Source: Sediminibacterium goheungense (GTDB lineage Bacteria; Bacteroidota; Bacteroidia; Chitinophagales; Chitinophagaceae). From it: 64,000 nucleotides of DNA. The stretch covers positions 62,001-126,000 of the forward strand of contig NZ_SNWP01000011.1 in NCBI RefSeq assembly GCF_004361915.1. The letters run 5' to 3'. The notes beneath the pieces were generated by a model that saw nothing but the letters and a program-made list of their open reading frames with translations, searched no databases and had not been told where the DNA came from. Shown here piece by piece: positions 1 to 8,109 of the stretch. The position numbers and the translations under genes are program-made. Every line of letters begins with the position of its first letter. Within the stretch, counting starts at the first letter, position 1.

Positions 1-57
1 CGAATATTACACGTAACCATACAAAAACAACTAGCTATAAATAAAAATTATTCAAGC

Positions 58-387
58 ATGAAAGAAATCGAAGAGATAATTCAAGAACTTTTGAAATTCA
101 GAAATGAAAGAGACTGGGAACAGTTTCATAATCCGAAAGACTTAGCCCTTGCGATCAATGTTGAAGCAGGAGAATTGCTAGAACTGTTTTTATGGAAGAA
201 TTATGATGGGGTAAGCAAAGAGAAAATTAAAGAAGAATTGGCAGATGTATTCGCCTATGCTTTTTTATTAGCTGAAAAATACAATCTTAATGTCAAAGAT
301 ATTGTACTCGAAAAGATAAAAAAAAATGGAGAAAAATATCCTGTTGACAAGTCAAAAGGGAATGCAAAAAAGTATAATGAATTATGA
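58..387 (+). CDS. MazG-like nucleotide pyrophosphohydrolase
   Basis: A 109-residue all-alpha protein of the MazG / dCTP pyrophosphatase type, which hydrolyses (d)NTPs to the monophosphate and pyrophosphate. The metal-binding pattern is visible: EAGELLE near residues 36-42 and EELADVFAY near 59-67, giving the E-x2-E ... E-x2-D arrangement. The length fits a single-domain MazG-like enzyme, not full MazG. Its stop overlaps the start of the next gene by 4 bases (ATGA), so the two are very probably translated together. The gene is AT-rich like its partner and unlike the rest of the window. As partner of a nuclease/ATPase it may deplete or sanitise nucleotides in a defence response; that role is inference. 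The 57 bases upstream are AT-rich with no clear promoter box. Confidence 0.85.
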   Translation: MKEIEEIIQELLKFRNERDWEQFHNPKDLALAINVEAGELLELFLWKNYDGVSKEKIKEELADVFAYAFLLAEKYNLNVKDIVLEKIKKNGEKYPVDKSKGNAKKYNEL

Positions 388-2594
388 GTATGTCTTTTGA
401 ATTAGCAATAGAAGTTTCAGAACAATATCCTTTTCATAAAGATTCTCTCAATAGGATAGAACAGAATCCTTGGGTAAAAAATCAATGGCCACTTGTTTAT
501 TTTATACGAAACGACAATATAAAAGTTGCTTATGTTGGTGAATCAACAAATGCACTTAGTAGAATAAAAAATCATTTAGGAAATCCTCAACGTTGCAAGC
601 TTGACACAATTTCGATAATCGGTTCTGATAAATTCAATAAATCTGCAACTCTTGATATTGAATCAAAGCTTATTCAGTATATAATAGCCGAAGGGGCTTA
701 CAAACTTCAAAATGGTAATTATGGGTTGATAAACCATAACTATTACCAACAAGATCTTTATAAAAATCTTTTTAAAGAAGTATGGAATAAGCTAATAGAA
801 CGAAGAATCGTAACTAAATCATTAGCAGAAATTGAAAACTCTGAATTATTTAAATACTCGCCCTATAAAGCCCTAAATCAGGATCAATATGATTCTGTTT
901 TAGAAATTTTAGAGGGTTTAACTTCAAAGAAATATAGCAGGATATTTATTAGCGGAAGTGCTGGGACTGGAAAAACTATTCTTGCAACTTATTTAATCAA
1001 ACTATTAAATACAAATAGCGATGAGTTACAAACAGATGACTTCAATGAAGATGAATTAAAAGAAATAGAGTTTGTAAAAAATTTTAGAGCCAAGTACCCA
1101 AATGCAAAAATAGGATTAGTAGTGGCGATGACATCTCTGAGGGAATCTCTTGAGCATGTTTTTAGAATGATTCCAGGATTAAAACCGTCAATGGTGATAA
1201 ATCCCTCAGATACATTCAAGCTTCGTGAAAAGTATGATTTATTGGTTGTTGACGAGGCTCATAGACTGAGAAAATATAAAAATATCAGTTGGATGGGAGC
1301 CTTCAAAAAAAATAATGAAAAACTGGGGTTAGATGACACGGGAACTGAGTTAGATTGGATAATCGCAAATAGTAAAAATCAGATATTCTTTTACGACTCA
1401 GCTCAATCGGTAAAGCCATCTGATGTTGATTCAGAACGTTTTAATTTGCTTTTAAACGATGATAATTCAGTGTGTCTTGAATTAAAATCTCAAATGCGTG
1501 TAAAAGGAGGTAATAATTACATTCAATTTGTTGATGATTTACTTCAAGTTAACAGAGTTGAAAAAGATAGATATCAAGATGATAAATACGAGTTATTATT
1601 TTTCGATGATTTTAATGTCTTGCGCAGAGAATTAATAAAAAAAGAAAATGAGTTCGGACTTTGCAGAATGATTGCTGGTTATTCTTGGCCATGGGTCTCT
1701 AACCCAAAATTAAACCCAACTCCACATTCTGGCACAACTGATATTGATTTAGATGGTTTAAGTTTTAAATGGAATTCAACTGATAAAGATTGGATAAATT
1801 CAGCAAACGCGTTTAATGAAGTTGGATGTATTCATACTACACAAGGCTATGATTTAAACTATGCGGCAGTAATATTTGGTAAGGAAATCGATTATGATAA
1901 AAAAAGTAATACAATTCTGATTTATCCAGAGAAATACTTCGACTTGAATGGTAAAAAAGGGGTGCCTGATATAAATGTACTTAAGTCGTACATAATAAAT
2001 ATTTACAAGACTATTATGTACAGGGGCATAAAAGGGACGTATGTTTATGCAAGTAACCAAGGCTTAAGAGATTATCTTAAAGATCATATTGTAACATATA
2101 AGAACGAATTTCCTTTCCGAATTTTAAGTGATCAAGATATTAAACCTTATATTAATTGTATTCCATTAATTGATATATCAGCTGCTGCTGGTAAGTTCAG
2201 TGATTTACAATCACATTCTGAGTTGACCTGGATTGAACCTCCTTTTTCTATTTCAGCTAAAAAAGGATATTTTGTTTGTAAAGTTGTTGGTGAATCAATG
2301 AATAAAATAATTCCCAATGGTTCTTATTGTTTATTTAAACAAGATGAAGGAGGTTCTAGAAATGGCAAAATAGTGTTGGTGCAGTCAACTTCAATTAAAG
2401 ACCCAGCTTTCGGATCAGGCTATACAGTTAAAGAGTATAATAGCAAAAAAGTGATTTCCGATGAAGGATGGAAACATGAATCTATCGTACTTAAGCCATT
2501 ATCGACAATGGATGAATATGAAAACATAGAGTTGTCAGAAGATGACTTGTTGAATTTTAAGGTTGTTGGGGTATTTGATAGAGTAATTGCATGA
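384..2594 (+). CDS. GIY-YIG nuclease / DUF2075 ATPase / S24 (LexA-type) peptidase fusion protein
   Basis: Three modules are visible in 736 residues. Residues about 36-115 look like a GIY-YIG nuclease: VYFI at 38-41, AYVGES at 49-54, R60 and H64, and a candidate catalytic Glu at E93. Residues about 165-590 are a DUF2075 superfamily-1-like ATPase: Walker A GSAGTGKT at 191-198, DEAH at 290-293, then LKSQMRVKGG, IHTTQGYDLNYAAVIFG and MYRGIKGTYVYA, all typical of the family. Residues about 600-736 resemble LexA/UmuD S24 peptidases: Ser638 in VVGESM, Lys683 in YTVKEY and an Ala602-Gly603 bond at the expected distance upstream. It follows the MazG-like gene with a 4-base overlap; a second in-frame ATG lies two codons in. 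Predicted to be a cytoplasmic DNA- or RNA-acting effector or helicase, possibly self-cleaving. The domain calls are fairly firm; the biological role is not. Confidence 0.82.
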   Translation: MSMSFELAIEVSEQYPFHKDSLNRIEQNPWVKNQWPLVYFIRNDNIKVAYVGESTNALSRIKNHLGNPQRCKLDTISIIGSDKFNKSATLDIESKLIQYIIAEGAYKLQNGNYGLINHNYYQQDLYKNLFKEVWNKLIERRIVTKSLAEIENSELFKYSPYKALNQDQYDSVLEILEGLTSKKYSRIFISGSAGTGKTILATYLIKLLNTNSDELQTDDFNEDELKEIEFVKNFRAKYPNAKIGLVVAMTSLRESLEHVFRMIPGLKPSMVINPSDTFKLREKYDLLVVDEAHRLRKYKNISWMGAFKKNNEKLGLDDTGTELDWIIANSKNQIFFYDSAQSVKPSDVDSERFNLLLNDDNSVCLELKSQMRVKGGNNYIQFVDDLLQVNRVEKDRYQDDKYELLFFDDFNVLRRELIKKENEFGLCRMIAGYSWPWVSNPKLNPTPHSGTTDIDLDGLSFKWNSTDKDWINSANAFNEVGCIHTTQGYDLNYAAVIFGKEIDYDKKSNTILIYPEKYFDLNGKKGVPDINVLKSYIINIYKTIMYRGIKGTYVYASNQGLRDYLKDHIVTYKNEFPFRILSDQDIKPYINCIPLIDISAAAGKFSDLQSHSELTWIEPPFSISAKKGYFVCKVVGESMNKIIPNGSYCLFKQDEGGSRNGKIVLVQSTSIKDPAFGSGYTVKEYNSKKVISDEGWKHESIVLKPLSTMDEYENIELSEDDLLNFKVVGVFDRVIA

Positions 2595-3500
2595 TAAATA
2601 AGCTAAATCACTAAAATGATAAAAATATATGTTGCATCATTTTTATTTTCTTTATAGAGTTCTGTACTTTGGAGTCTAGCATGAATAATAACTTCTAAAC
2701 AGTCGGATGAATTTAATAATGTCAGTCAATATTTTTTATAACAAATAGACTAAGCTCGCGTACGACGGATTATTACCTTGAATATATAGGGGAATCTGTC
2801 TTTTTGGATTTTAACTAATTAGATGATGGTTGTATTTATTTATAACGAATCTCAGTTGATGGTTACGGGTGTTGCAGACTAGCATCAAATATTGCTGTCT
2901 TTAAAAAAAATTGAATTGGATTAGGTTAAAATACAGGAAAATGACATTCTCGACCAATCTGGATTAACTAAGATTGTAAAAACGGTAGTGCTAAATTAAA
3001 GTTTGATTTTGAAGGAAGCCTTTAATGTGTGTCAGCTTTTGTAGACTAATGCTAAATGCTCAAAAGCTCTGATAAGGAAACTTACAACGCGAAGTAGTCC
3101 CGGGTAGATCGTGTCTTAGCTTTATTATCAGCCAAGCTGTGAGATCACACTATCAAAATCTCGCAAAGCCTTTAACTTGCGCCCAATATATGTAATGAAC
3201 ATGAAGAATACCAGAACTACTTTCACCAAACTAATCCAAATGCATTGTATAAACTAAAAGAAATTTCAGAACAATAAAAGGCAAACAGAAAGCTGGTAAT
3301 CAATCCTCCGCATGATTTTCAGCTGGGACAAGAAAACTAAAAACCACTTTATTAATTGTATTTTTTACAATTAATTTTAGTATTTTGGTCAATACTAATC
3401 AAGGTCTATTAACGATTGAAACTTGCCACCCTTCTTCGCATAGTCCTCTTCATTAGTGCAAAAAAGACTGACCTTCTTTTAATCATAAAACAACACTAAC
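2595..3500. other. 906-base AT-rich non-coding stretch, probably decayed accessory DNA
   Basis: No frame longer than about 60 codons is open here and no RNA gene, repeat or terminator is obvious. One plus-strand frame at about 3086-3340 reads like protein between four stop codons (for example residues LYKLKEISEQ and VINPPHDFQLG), suggesting a dead gene, but I could not assign a family. The promoter of the following esterase must lie near the right end; no perfect TAnnTTTG box was found there. Base composition matches the MazG/DUF2075 pair more than the genes to the right, so the whole 1-3500 stretch may be one acquired segment. Confidence 0.5.
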
Positions 3501-4445
3501 ATGACTTGCAATCTTAAAACCTTTGCTAAAACCTCTTTTTTAGCAACTGCCTTACTGATCTTTTCAGTTTCTGCGAAGGCGCAGGATGGAACCATCTATC
3601 CCTTAAAAGCACCTCCCGAACCCAATGCCATATTACTGGGTACCGGTGGTGTAAAGGATCAGCCGGCATCTGAATCATGGTTTCGTCAGTGGGGCGATCC
3701 CATGGCAAGAAATATTACCACCGCAACACTCACACCTTTTCTACCGAAACCGGGTACAGCCAATGGTGCAGCCGTGATTGTAGCACCAGGTGGTGGTTTC
3801 CGCTGGCTCTCACTGGGTAACGAAGGTTGGGAAGTGGCCCAGGCACTGGCCGATAAAGGAATAGCTGCTTTTGTATTGAAGTACCGTCTGCATCCTACTC
3901 CGGATAAACTGGAAGACTTCTCCGCCTGGATGAACCGCCCACGCACCCCGGCACCAGCTCCTGCAGACACATCCAAAACAAATACACCCGCACCTCCACA
4001 GCAGATGGATCTTTCTAACCAATTGGCAGACGCGGAAGCTGCTTATGCACTGATTGTGAAACGTGCCAATGAATGGGGTGTTGACATCAACCGGATAGGC
4101 ATGATTGGCTTTTCAGCCGGCGCAGGTTTAACCATGCACTCCACACTCAATTCAAAAACCATGAAACTGGCTTTTATTGGTCCGATCTACGGTGGCATGG
4201 GTCCGGTTACTGTACCCAAAAATGCACCACCCATGTTTAATGTAATTGCTTCTGATGATTTTCTTTTCAGGGGACAGTTTGGTGTCATTGATTCCTGGTT
4301 TAAAGCCGGTATACCGGTTGAATTTCATCTTTACCAGAATGGTGGTCATGGTTTCGGACTGGGTAATCCCGACAGAACCAGTAATCGATGGTTTGATGCA
4401 TTTATTCACTGGCTCGATGTAAATAAGTTTTTGAAAGCAAAATAA
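3501..4445 (+). CDS. Secreted alpha/beta hydrolase (acetyl esterase / BD-FAE-like)
   Basis: A 314-residue protein with a signal peptide (residues 1 to about 27, ending AKA before Q). After it comes the esterase/lipase core with the oxyanion segment VIVAPGGGF, nucleophile elbow GFSAG with Ser205, a likely acid Asp252 in IASDD and His283 in GGHGFG. This layout matches the acetyl-xylan or feruloyl esterase-like group of Bacteroidota. A Pro/Ala/Thr-rich insert around residues 148-172 probably forms a flexible loop. Expected to deacylate sugar esters or other small esters in the periplasm or outside the cell; the substrate cannot be told. It stands alone and is closed by a strong terminator. Confidence 0.8.
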   Translation: MTCNLKTFAKTSFLATALLIFSVSAKAQDGTIYPLKAPPEPNAILLGTGGVKDQPASESWFRQWGDPMARNITTATLTPFLPKPGTANGAAVIVAPGGGFRWLSLGNEGWEVAQALADKGIAAFVLKYRLHPTPDKLEDFSAWMNRPRTPAPAPADTSKTNTPAPPQQMDLSNQLADAEAAYALIVKRANEWGVDINRIGMIGFSAGAGLTMHSTLNSKTMKLAFIGPIYGGMGPVTVPKNAPPMFNVIASDDFLFRGQFGVIDSWFKAGIPVEFHLYQNGGHGFGLGNPDRTSNRWFDAFIHWLDVNKFLKAK

Positions 4446-4484
4446 AGCTCAGGTATAAGTAAATACCGCATGCTATTTTACCAT

Positions 4485-4511
4485 CCAACAGCCCCTCACA
4501 GGGGCTGTTGG
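4485..4511 (+). terminator. Intrinsic hairpin after the esterase gene
   Basis: A perfect 12-bp stem (CCAACAGCCCCT pairing with AGGGGCTGTTGG) with a 3-base loop, 40 bases after the esterase stop. The following T-run is weak, so termination may be only partial. Confidence 0.75.
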
Positions 4512-4682
4512 TATTTAAGACCAATATGTAACATTCGTTCCCGGAACGCTCATCTAAATATTATATTCACATTGTATCTTCAGAAAACCTGTTTATTTTA
4601 TGGTAAGAACAGAGATTGGTTGTAGGGTTTCTTCTTTAGATTGCTTTATTCCATTTCGGAAAGTAAATAATAGCTATTCAAT

Positions 4683-5216
4683 ATGCTGATCGAAAAATAC
4701 AATCCTGATTGGATTCAACAATTTGAAAATATCAAACAGGCAATCAGCAATGCATTAGATGGTGCCACCCATACCATTGAACATGTAGGCAGCACAGCAG
4801 TTCCTGAGCTGGATGCCAAACCCATTATAGACCTCGATATTATCTATACAAATGAAGAAGAATTTCTAAGCATTAAAACAGCACTCGAAAAAATAGGCTA
4901 TTTCCACAATGGCAACCAGGGTATTGAAGAGAGGGAAGCATTTAAAAGAAACGGAAAACTGTTACACCCAATACTGGATACCATACCACACCATTTGTAT
5001 GTTTGTCCCGCACACAGCAAAGCACTGGAACGCCATTTGTTATCACGTAATTATTTACGCAAACACGAATGGGCCAGAATACAATATCAGCAAATGAAAT
5101 ACGAAATAGCAGAACGGGCGGGTCAGGATAGAAAAAAATACGCAGCTTTGAAAGAACTTACTGTGAACGATTTTATTGATACCATCATAGCCGAAGAAAA
5201 AAATAAAACGACATGA
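4683..5216 (+). CDS. GrpB family protein (UPF0157, nucleotidyltransferase fold)
   Basis: A 177-residue protein with the GrpB signature: an N-terminal PDW, then HVGSTAVPELDAKPIIDLDI at residues 34-53, containing the GST motif and Asp50/Asp52 typical of polymerase-beta-like nucleotidyltransferases. Members are sometimes fused to dephospho-CoA kinase; their own substrate is not established. The usual length is about 170-180 residues, so it is complete. Its stop overlaps the next start by 4 bases, so the next gene is probably co-translated. No perfect -7 box is visible upstream. Confidence 0.85.
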   Translation: MLIEKYNPDWIQQFENIKQAISNALDGATHTIEHVGSTAVPELDAKPIIDLDIIYTNEEEFLSIKTALEKIGYFHNGNQGIEEREAFKRNGKLLHPILDTIPHHLYVCPAHSKALERHLLSRNYLRKHEWARIQYQQMKYEIAERAGQDRKKYAALKELTVNDFIDTIIAEEKNKTT

Positions 5217-5683
5217 AACGAATCGTACTATATATGTTGTTGATGAGTTGTATAAGTACTGTTGCACATGCACAGGGCTATATCGACCAAACCAAAGAAA
5301 AAGCACGTAAAAAATTAGAAAAATCAAGGGCGCACAATGCAGGCGTCAATATCCTTATCGAAGAAACTGATTCAACACTCAGCTATCTGGTGCGTGATAA
5401 AGCGGTTCAAAACCTGGACATTCTTCTTTTCTTCGACAACAAAAACCGCTGTTATAAGGAAAGAAAAGTATTAACCTGTGATAGCTGTTACCAAAAGTTT
5501 TTAAATAATATGCTAGCTGATAAATATTACCGTTGGACAAAAATTAACGACAGTACCTACTATGCCCGTTTTCCCTATCGTATTATTCTCGATACGAGAC
5601 TGGCAGGCGAGTACACCCTTGAACTCAAACGAAGCGATATGCCCGGAAATGAGTACCGTAAAACAGTGCGTCAGGGTTTATAA
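5213..5683 (+). CDS. Hypothetical secreted protein, 156 residues
   Basis: No family was recognised. A signal peptide is clear (about residues 1-20, ending AHA before Q). The mature part starts with a charged, Lys-rich helical stretch and continues with probable beta-strands; two Cys lie close together in CDSC. It overlaps the GrpB gene by 4 bases (ATGA). Location is predicted to be periplasmic. Nothing indicates a catalytic function. Confidence 0.65.
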   Translation: MKRIVLYMLLMSCISTVAHAQGYIDQTKEKARKKLEKSRAHNAGVNILIEETDSTLSYLVRDKAVQNLDILLFFDNKNRCYKERKVLTCDSCYQKFLNNMLADKYYRWTKINDSTYYARFPYRIILDTRLAGEYTLELKRSDMPGNEYRKTVRQGL

Positions 5684-5718
5684 TAATTTTTATTTTTCAA
5701 GGCAAGAAGAGTAAGTGT

Positions 5719-5798
5719 CAAGAAATCAAGAAATCAAGAAATCAAGAAATCAAGGAATCAAGCATTCAAGGAATCAAGAAATCAAGAAATCAAGAAAT
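5719..5798. repeat. Ten-copy 8-bp tandem repeat (CAAGAAAT)
   Basis: Ten consecutive 8-base units, seven identical to CAAGAAAT and three with one to three changes (CAAGGAAT, CAAGCATT, CAAGGAAT). The array ends about 50 bases before the start codon of the membrane-bound XRE regulator and so sits where its upstream promoter elements would be. Copy number could vary by slippage. An open frame read through it (5715-5948) is an artefact. Confidence 0.9.
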
Positions 5799-5850
5799 CA
5801 AAAATCCCCCCATACTTATCTATTTTGCAGGCGTAAAAGCAGCGATCAAA

Positions 5851-6390
5851 ATGTCGAAATTAAAAGCAGCCCGAGAGAAAGTAAATCTAACCCAGGAAGA
5901 GCTGGCCGAACAATCGGGTGTATCGGTAAGAACCATACAACGCATTGAAGCCGGTACCGATCCCAAAGGGTATACCCTCAAAGTATTGGCCAAAACCCTG
6001 GGTGTAGAACAGGACGAACTGCTAAAAGCAGTTGCAAAGCAGGAACCGCTGCCGCTGGGTTTTCTGAAACTGGTCAACCTGTCATCCCTCCCCGTAGCTT
6101 TTTTACCACCCCTGAATATTATCATACCATGGGTTATCATGCTCCTGAAGAAAGAGCTTGTTCCCATGGCGAAGCAATTGGTCTCCGTTCAGATACTTTG
6201 GACGGTAGCAGCTTTTGTACTTTTTATGCTATCGGCGTTTCTGAGAAACTGGCTGTCGATGAGTAACGGATTTACCCTGGTGGTGATGATACTACTGGCA
6301 TTGAGTAATATTGCCCTCATTCTCTGGAATGCCATTACCCTCGATAAAAAGAAAGCACCTGCCATCAGGCTGAAATTTAGCCTGGTATAA
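5851..6390 (+). CDS. XRE-type HTH regulator with C-terminal membrane domain (DUF4870-like)
   Basis: Residues 1-60 form a Cro/C1 helix-turn-helix (LTQEELAEQSGVSVRTIQRIE), followed by a short linker. Residues about 78-160 carry three hydrophobic segments, the first with the PLNIIIPWVIMLL pattern seen in DUF4870 membrane domains. It is therefore a DNA-binding protein predicted to sit in the inner membrane with the HTH in the cytoplasm. It follows the 8-bp tandem repeat and ends at a basic tail. Target genes are unknown; it may respond to membrane state or simply regulate neighbours. Confidence 0.8.
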   Translation: MSKLKAAREKVNLTQEELAEQSGVSVRTIQRIEAGTDPKGYTLKVLAKTLGVEQDELLKAVAKQEPLPLGFLKLVNLSSLPVAFLPPLNIIIPWVIMLLKKELVPMAKQLVSVQILWTVAAFVLFMLSAFLRNWLSMSNGFTLVVMILLALSNIALILWNAITLDKKKAPAIRLKFSLV

Positions 6391-6418
6391 GCCTGACAGG
6401 CTTTTGACGGCTTATTGG

Positions 6419-6442
6419 CGGCCTATTGGCGGGCCGTTTTTT
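6419..6442 (+). terminator. Weak hairpin with T-run after the XRE gene
   Basis: CGGCC pairs with GGCCG across an 8-base loop and is followed by six T. The flanking sequence is itself a short direct repeat (TATTGGCGG twice). Short stem, so uncertain. Confidence 0.45.
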
Positions 6443-6487
6443 GGGAAAACAGCTGTTCGGTTCCCAATCTTTGCCGTAAAATAATTC

Positions 6488-7960
6488 ATGATGTACAGGC
6501 AGCTTCTAACCCTGATTTTTACCATTTTCGGCACTTGCCTCGGCTATACACAGGTAGCCAAAACCTCAGAACTGTTTTTGCAGCTGAAAAAGCAGGACAG
6601 TGTTTTTTTTGAACGAAGCTTCAATCTTTGCGATCTGGACTATCTGTCTACAGCTACCCATCAGAACCTGATCTTTTTCCACGATAAGGGAGGCATACAG
6701 AACCGGCAGGCTTTTCTGGAATCTGTGCGAAACAATATCTGTGGTAATCCCAACCAGAAACCCATCCGTAAACGAACCGAAAACAGCCTCGAAGTATTTC
6801 CCCTGTACAAGGATGGTACACTCTATGGGGCCATTCAAAACGGGGTACACGATTTTTATATACGGGAACCCAATAAAGCAGATCGCCATACCAACAGGGC
6901 CAGGTTTACCCATGTTTGGTTATTGGAAAACGGAACATGGCTATTGAAAGAAGTGTTAAGCTACGACCATCAGGAACCCAATGCATCAACAGCAGTCATT
7001 CCGGTAGAAAAGGAAATCGAGTCATGGCTCAAAGCAGAAAATGTACCTGCTTTAGGAATGGGTATCATTGAAAATGGTCAATTACAGAAAATAAATGTGT
7101 TCGGAACCCTCGATAAGAAAAACCCTGCACCTTACAATGCCATTTTCAAAGTGGCTTCTCTTACCAAACCCGTTACTGCCATAGTGGCTTTGAAATTGGT
7201 GAGTGAGGGAAAATTAGGTCTCGATGAACCCCTGGATGCTTATTGGAAAGACCCCGATCTGGGAAATAACCCCTGGATGCATAAGCTCAGTCCCAGAATT
7301 ATTCTTTCGCACCAAACCGGTTTTCCTAACTGGCGATACCTGAACGAATCGAAAAAACTAAGTTTCGCATTTGAACCGGGAACCAGGTTCCAATATTCCG
7401 GAGAAGGGTTCGAATACCTGCGCAAAGCCATGGAAGCGAAATTTGGGAGAAGTCTTGAGCAATTGGCAGACAGCCTCGTTTTTACACCAGCCAAAATGAA
7501 AGACACCCGTTTCTGGTGGGATAACGCTATGGATACAACCCGTTATGTGCAGAATTTCGATAAGTACGGGAATGCACATGAAACGGTAAGGTATTACAAA
7601 GCCAATGCATCAGCCAACCTGCTCACCACTGTTGAAGACTATGGAAATTTTCTCGTCTATGTTCTACAAGGCGCCGGTTTATCGCAAGCGGTACAGGATG
7701 AAATGCATAAAAATCAGGTGAAGCTTAAAGAGCAGGATTATTTTGGTCTGGGCTGGGAAAAAATAACCGGGTTCAGTAATGATGAATATATATTACTGCA
7801 CAGCGGCAAAGATCCCGGTGTGAGTACACTGGCTGTTATATTTCCGAAAAGCAAAAATGGCTGGCTTATTTTTCTGAATGGTGATAATGATATGAAACTG
7901 ATTGAAAAACTGCTGACAGAAAAACTCTACCTGGGAGCAGAACTATGGAATAAAAAATAA
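6488..7960 (+). CDS. Secreted serine hydrolase (beta-lactamase class C family) with NTF2-like N-terminal domain
   Basis: 490 residues. A signal peptide (about 1-21) is followed by residues about 25-160 that look like a DUF4440/NTF2-type alpha+beta domain (FTHVWLLENGTWLLKEV near its end). Residues about 175-485 are a class C beta-lactamase/DD-peptidase-like domain: nucleophile Ser224 and Lys227 in ASLTKP, YSGEGFEYL as the Tyr motif, and HSGKDPG as the third motif. The two-domain layout is frequent in Bacteroidota. Likely a periplasmic esterase or peptidase; true beta-lactamase activity should not be assumed. Two consecutive ATG codons start the gene; the first is used here. Confidence 0.82.
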   Translation: MMYRQLLTLIFTIFGTCLGYTQVAKTSELFLQLKKQDSVFFERSFNLCDLDYLSTATHQNLIFFHDKGGIQNRQAFLESVRNNICGNPNQKPIRKRTENSLEVFPLYKDGTLYGAIQNGVHDFYIREPNKADRHTNRARFTHVWLLENGTWLLKEVLSYDHQEPNASTAVIPVEKEIESWLKAENVPALGMGIIENGQLQKINVFGTLDKKNPAPYNAIFKVASLTKPVTAIVALKLVSEGKLGLDEPLDAYWKDPDLGNNPWMHKLSPRIILSHQTGFPNWRYLNESKKLSFAFEPGTRFQYSGEGFEYLRKAMEAKFGRSLEQLADSLVFTPAKMKDTRFWWDNAMDTTRYVQNFDKYGNAHETVRYYKANASANLLTTVEDYGNFLVYVLQGAGLSQAVQDEMHKNQVKLKEQDYFGLGWEKITGFSNDEYILLHSGKDPGVSTLAVIFPKSKNGWLIFLNGDNDMKLIEKLLTEKLYLGAELWNKK

Positions 7961-7980
7961 GCTTCCTCTTTCTGTGTTCT

Positions 7981-8031
7981 TCTGTGCCTTCAGTGGCATT
8001 TATTTTCGCCACAGAAAGCACAGATTTTTTT
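7981..8031 (+). terminator. Long imperfect hairpin with T-run after the serine hydrolase gene
   Basis: TCTGTGCC..GTGGC pairs with GCCAC..GCACAGA over about 17 bases with two mismatches, followed by seven T. It is built from the TCTGTG-type intergenic repeat also seen elsewhere in the window. Confidence 0.7.
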
Positions 8032-8109
8032 GCTGATCTTCATATTCCGCAATTTTCGGGTTGTGCAAGGGTTGGCCAACCCAGAACTTCGCTTTATATA
8101 ATAATAGGT

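Noticed and set aside
5715-5948. 77-codon frame through the CAAGAAAT array
   Set aside because: The protein is only the translated repeat and runs into the XRE gene in another frame.
7984-8109. Upstream extension of the Ada-like gene
   Set aside because: It would be translated from the terminator hairpin of the preceding gene and is not part of the AraC/MGMT family.
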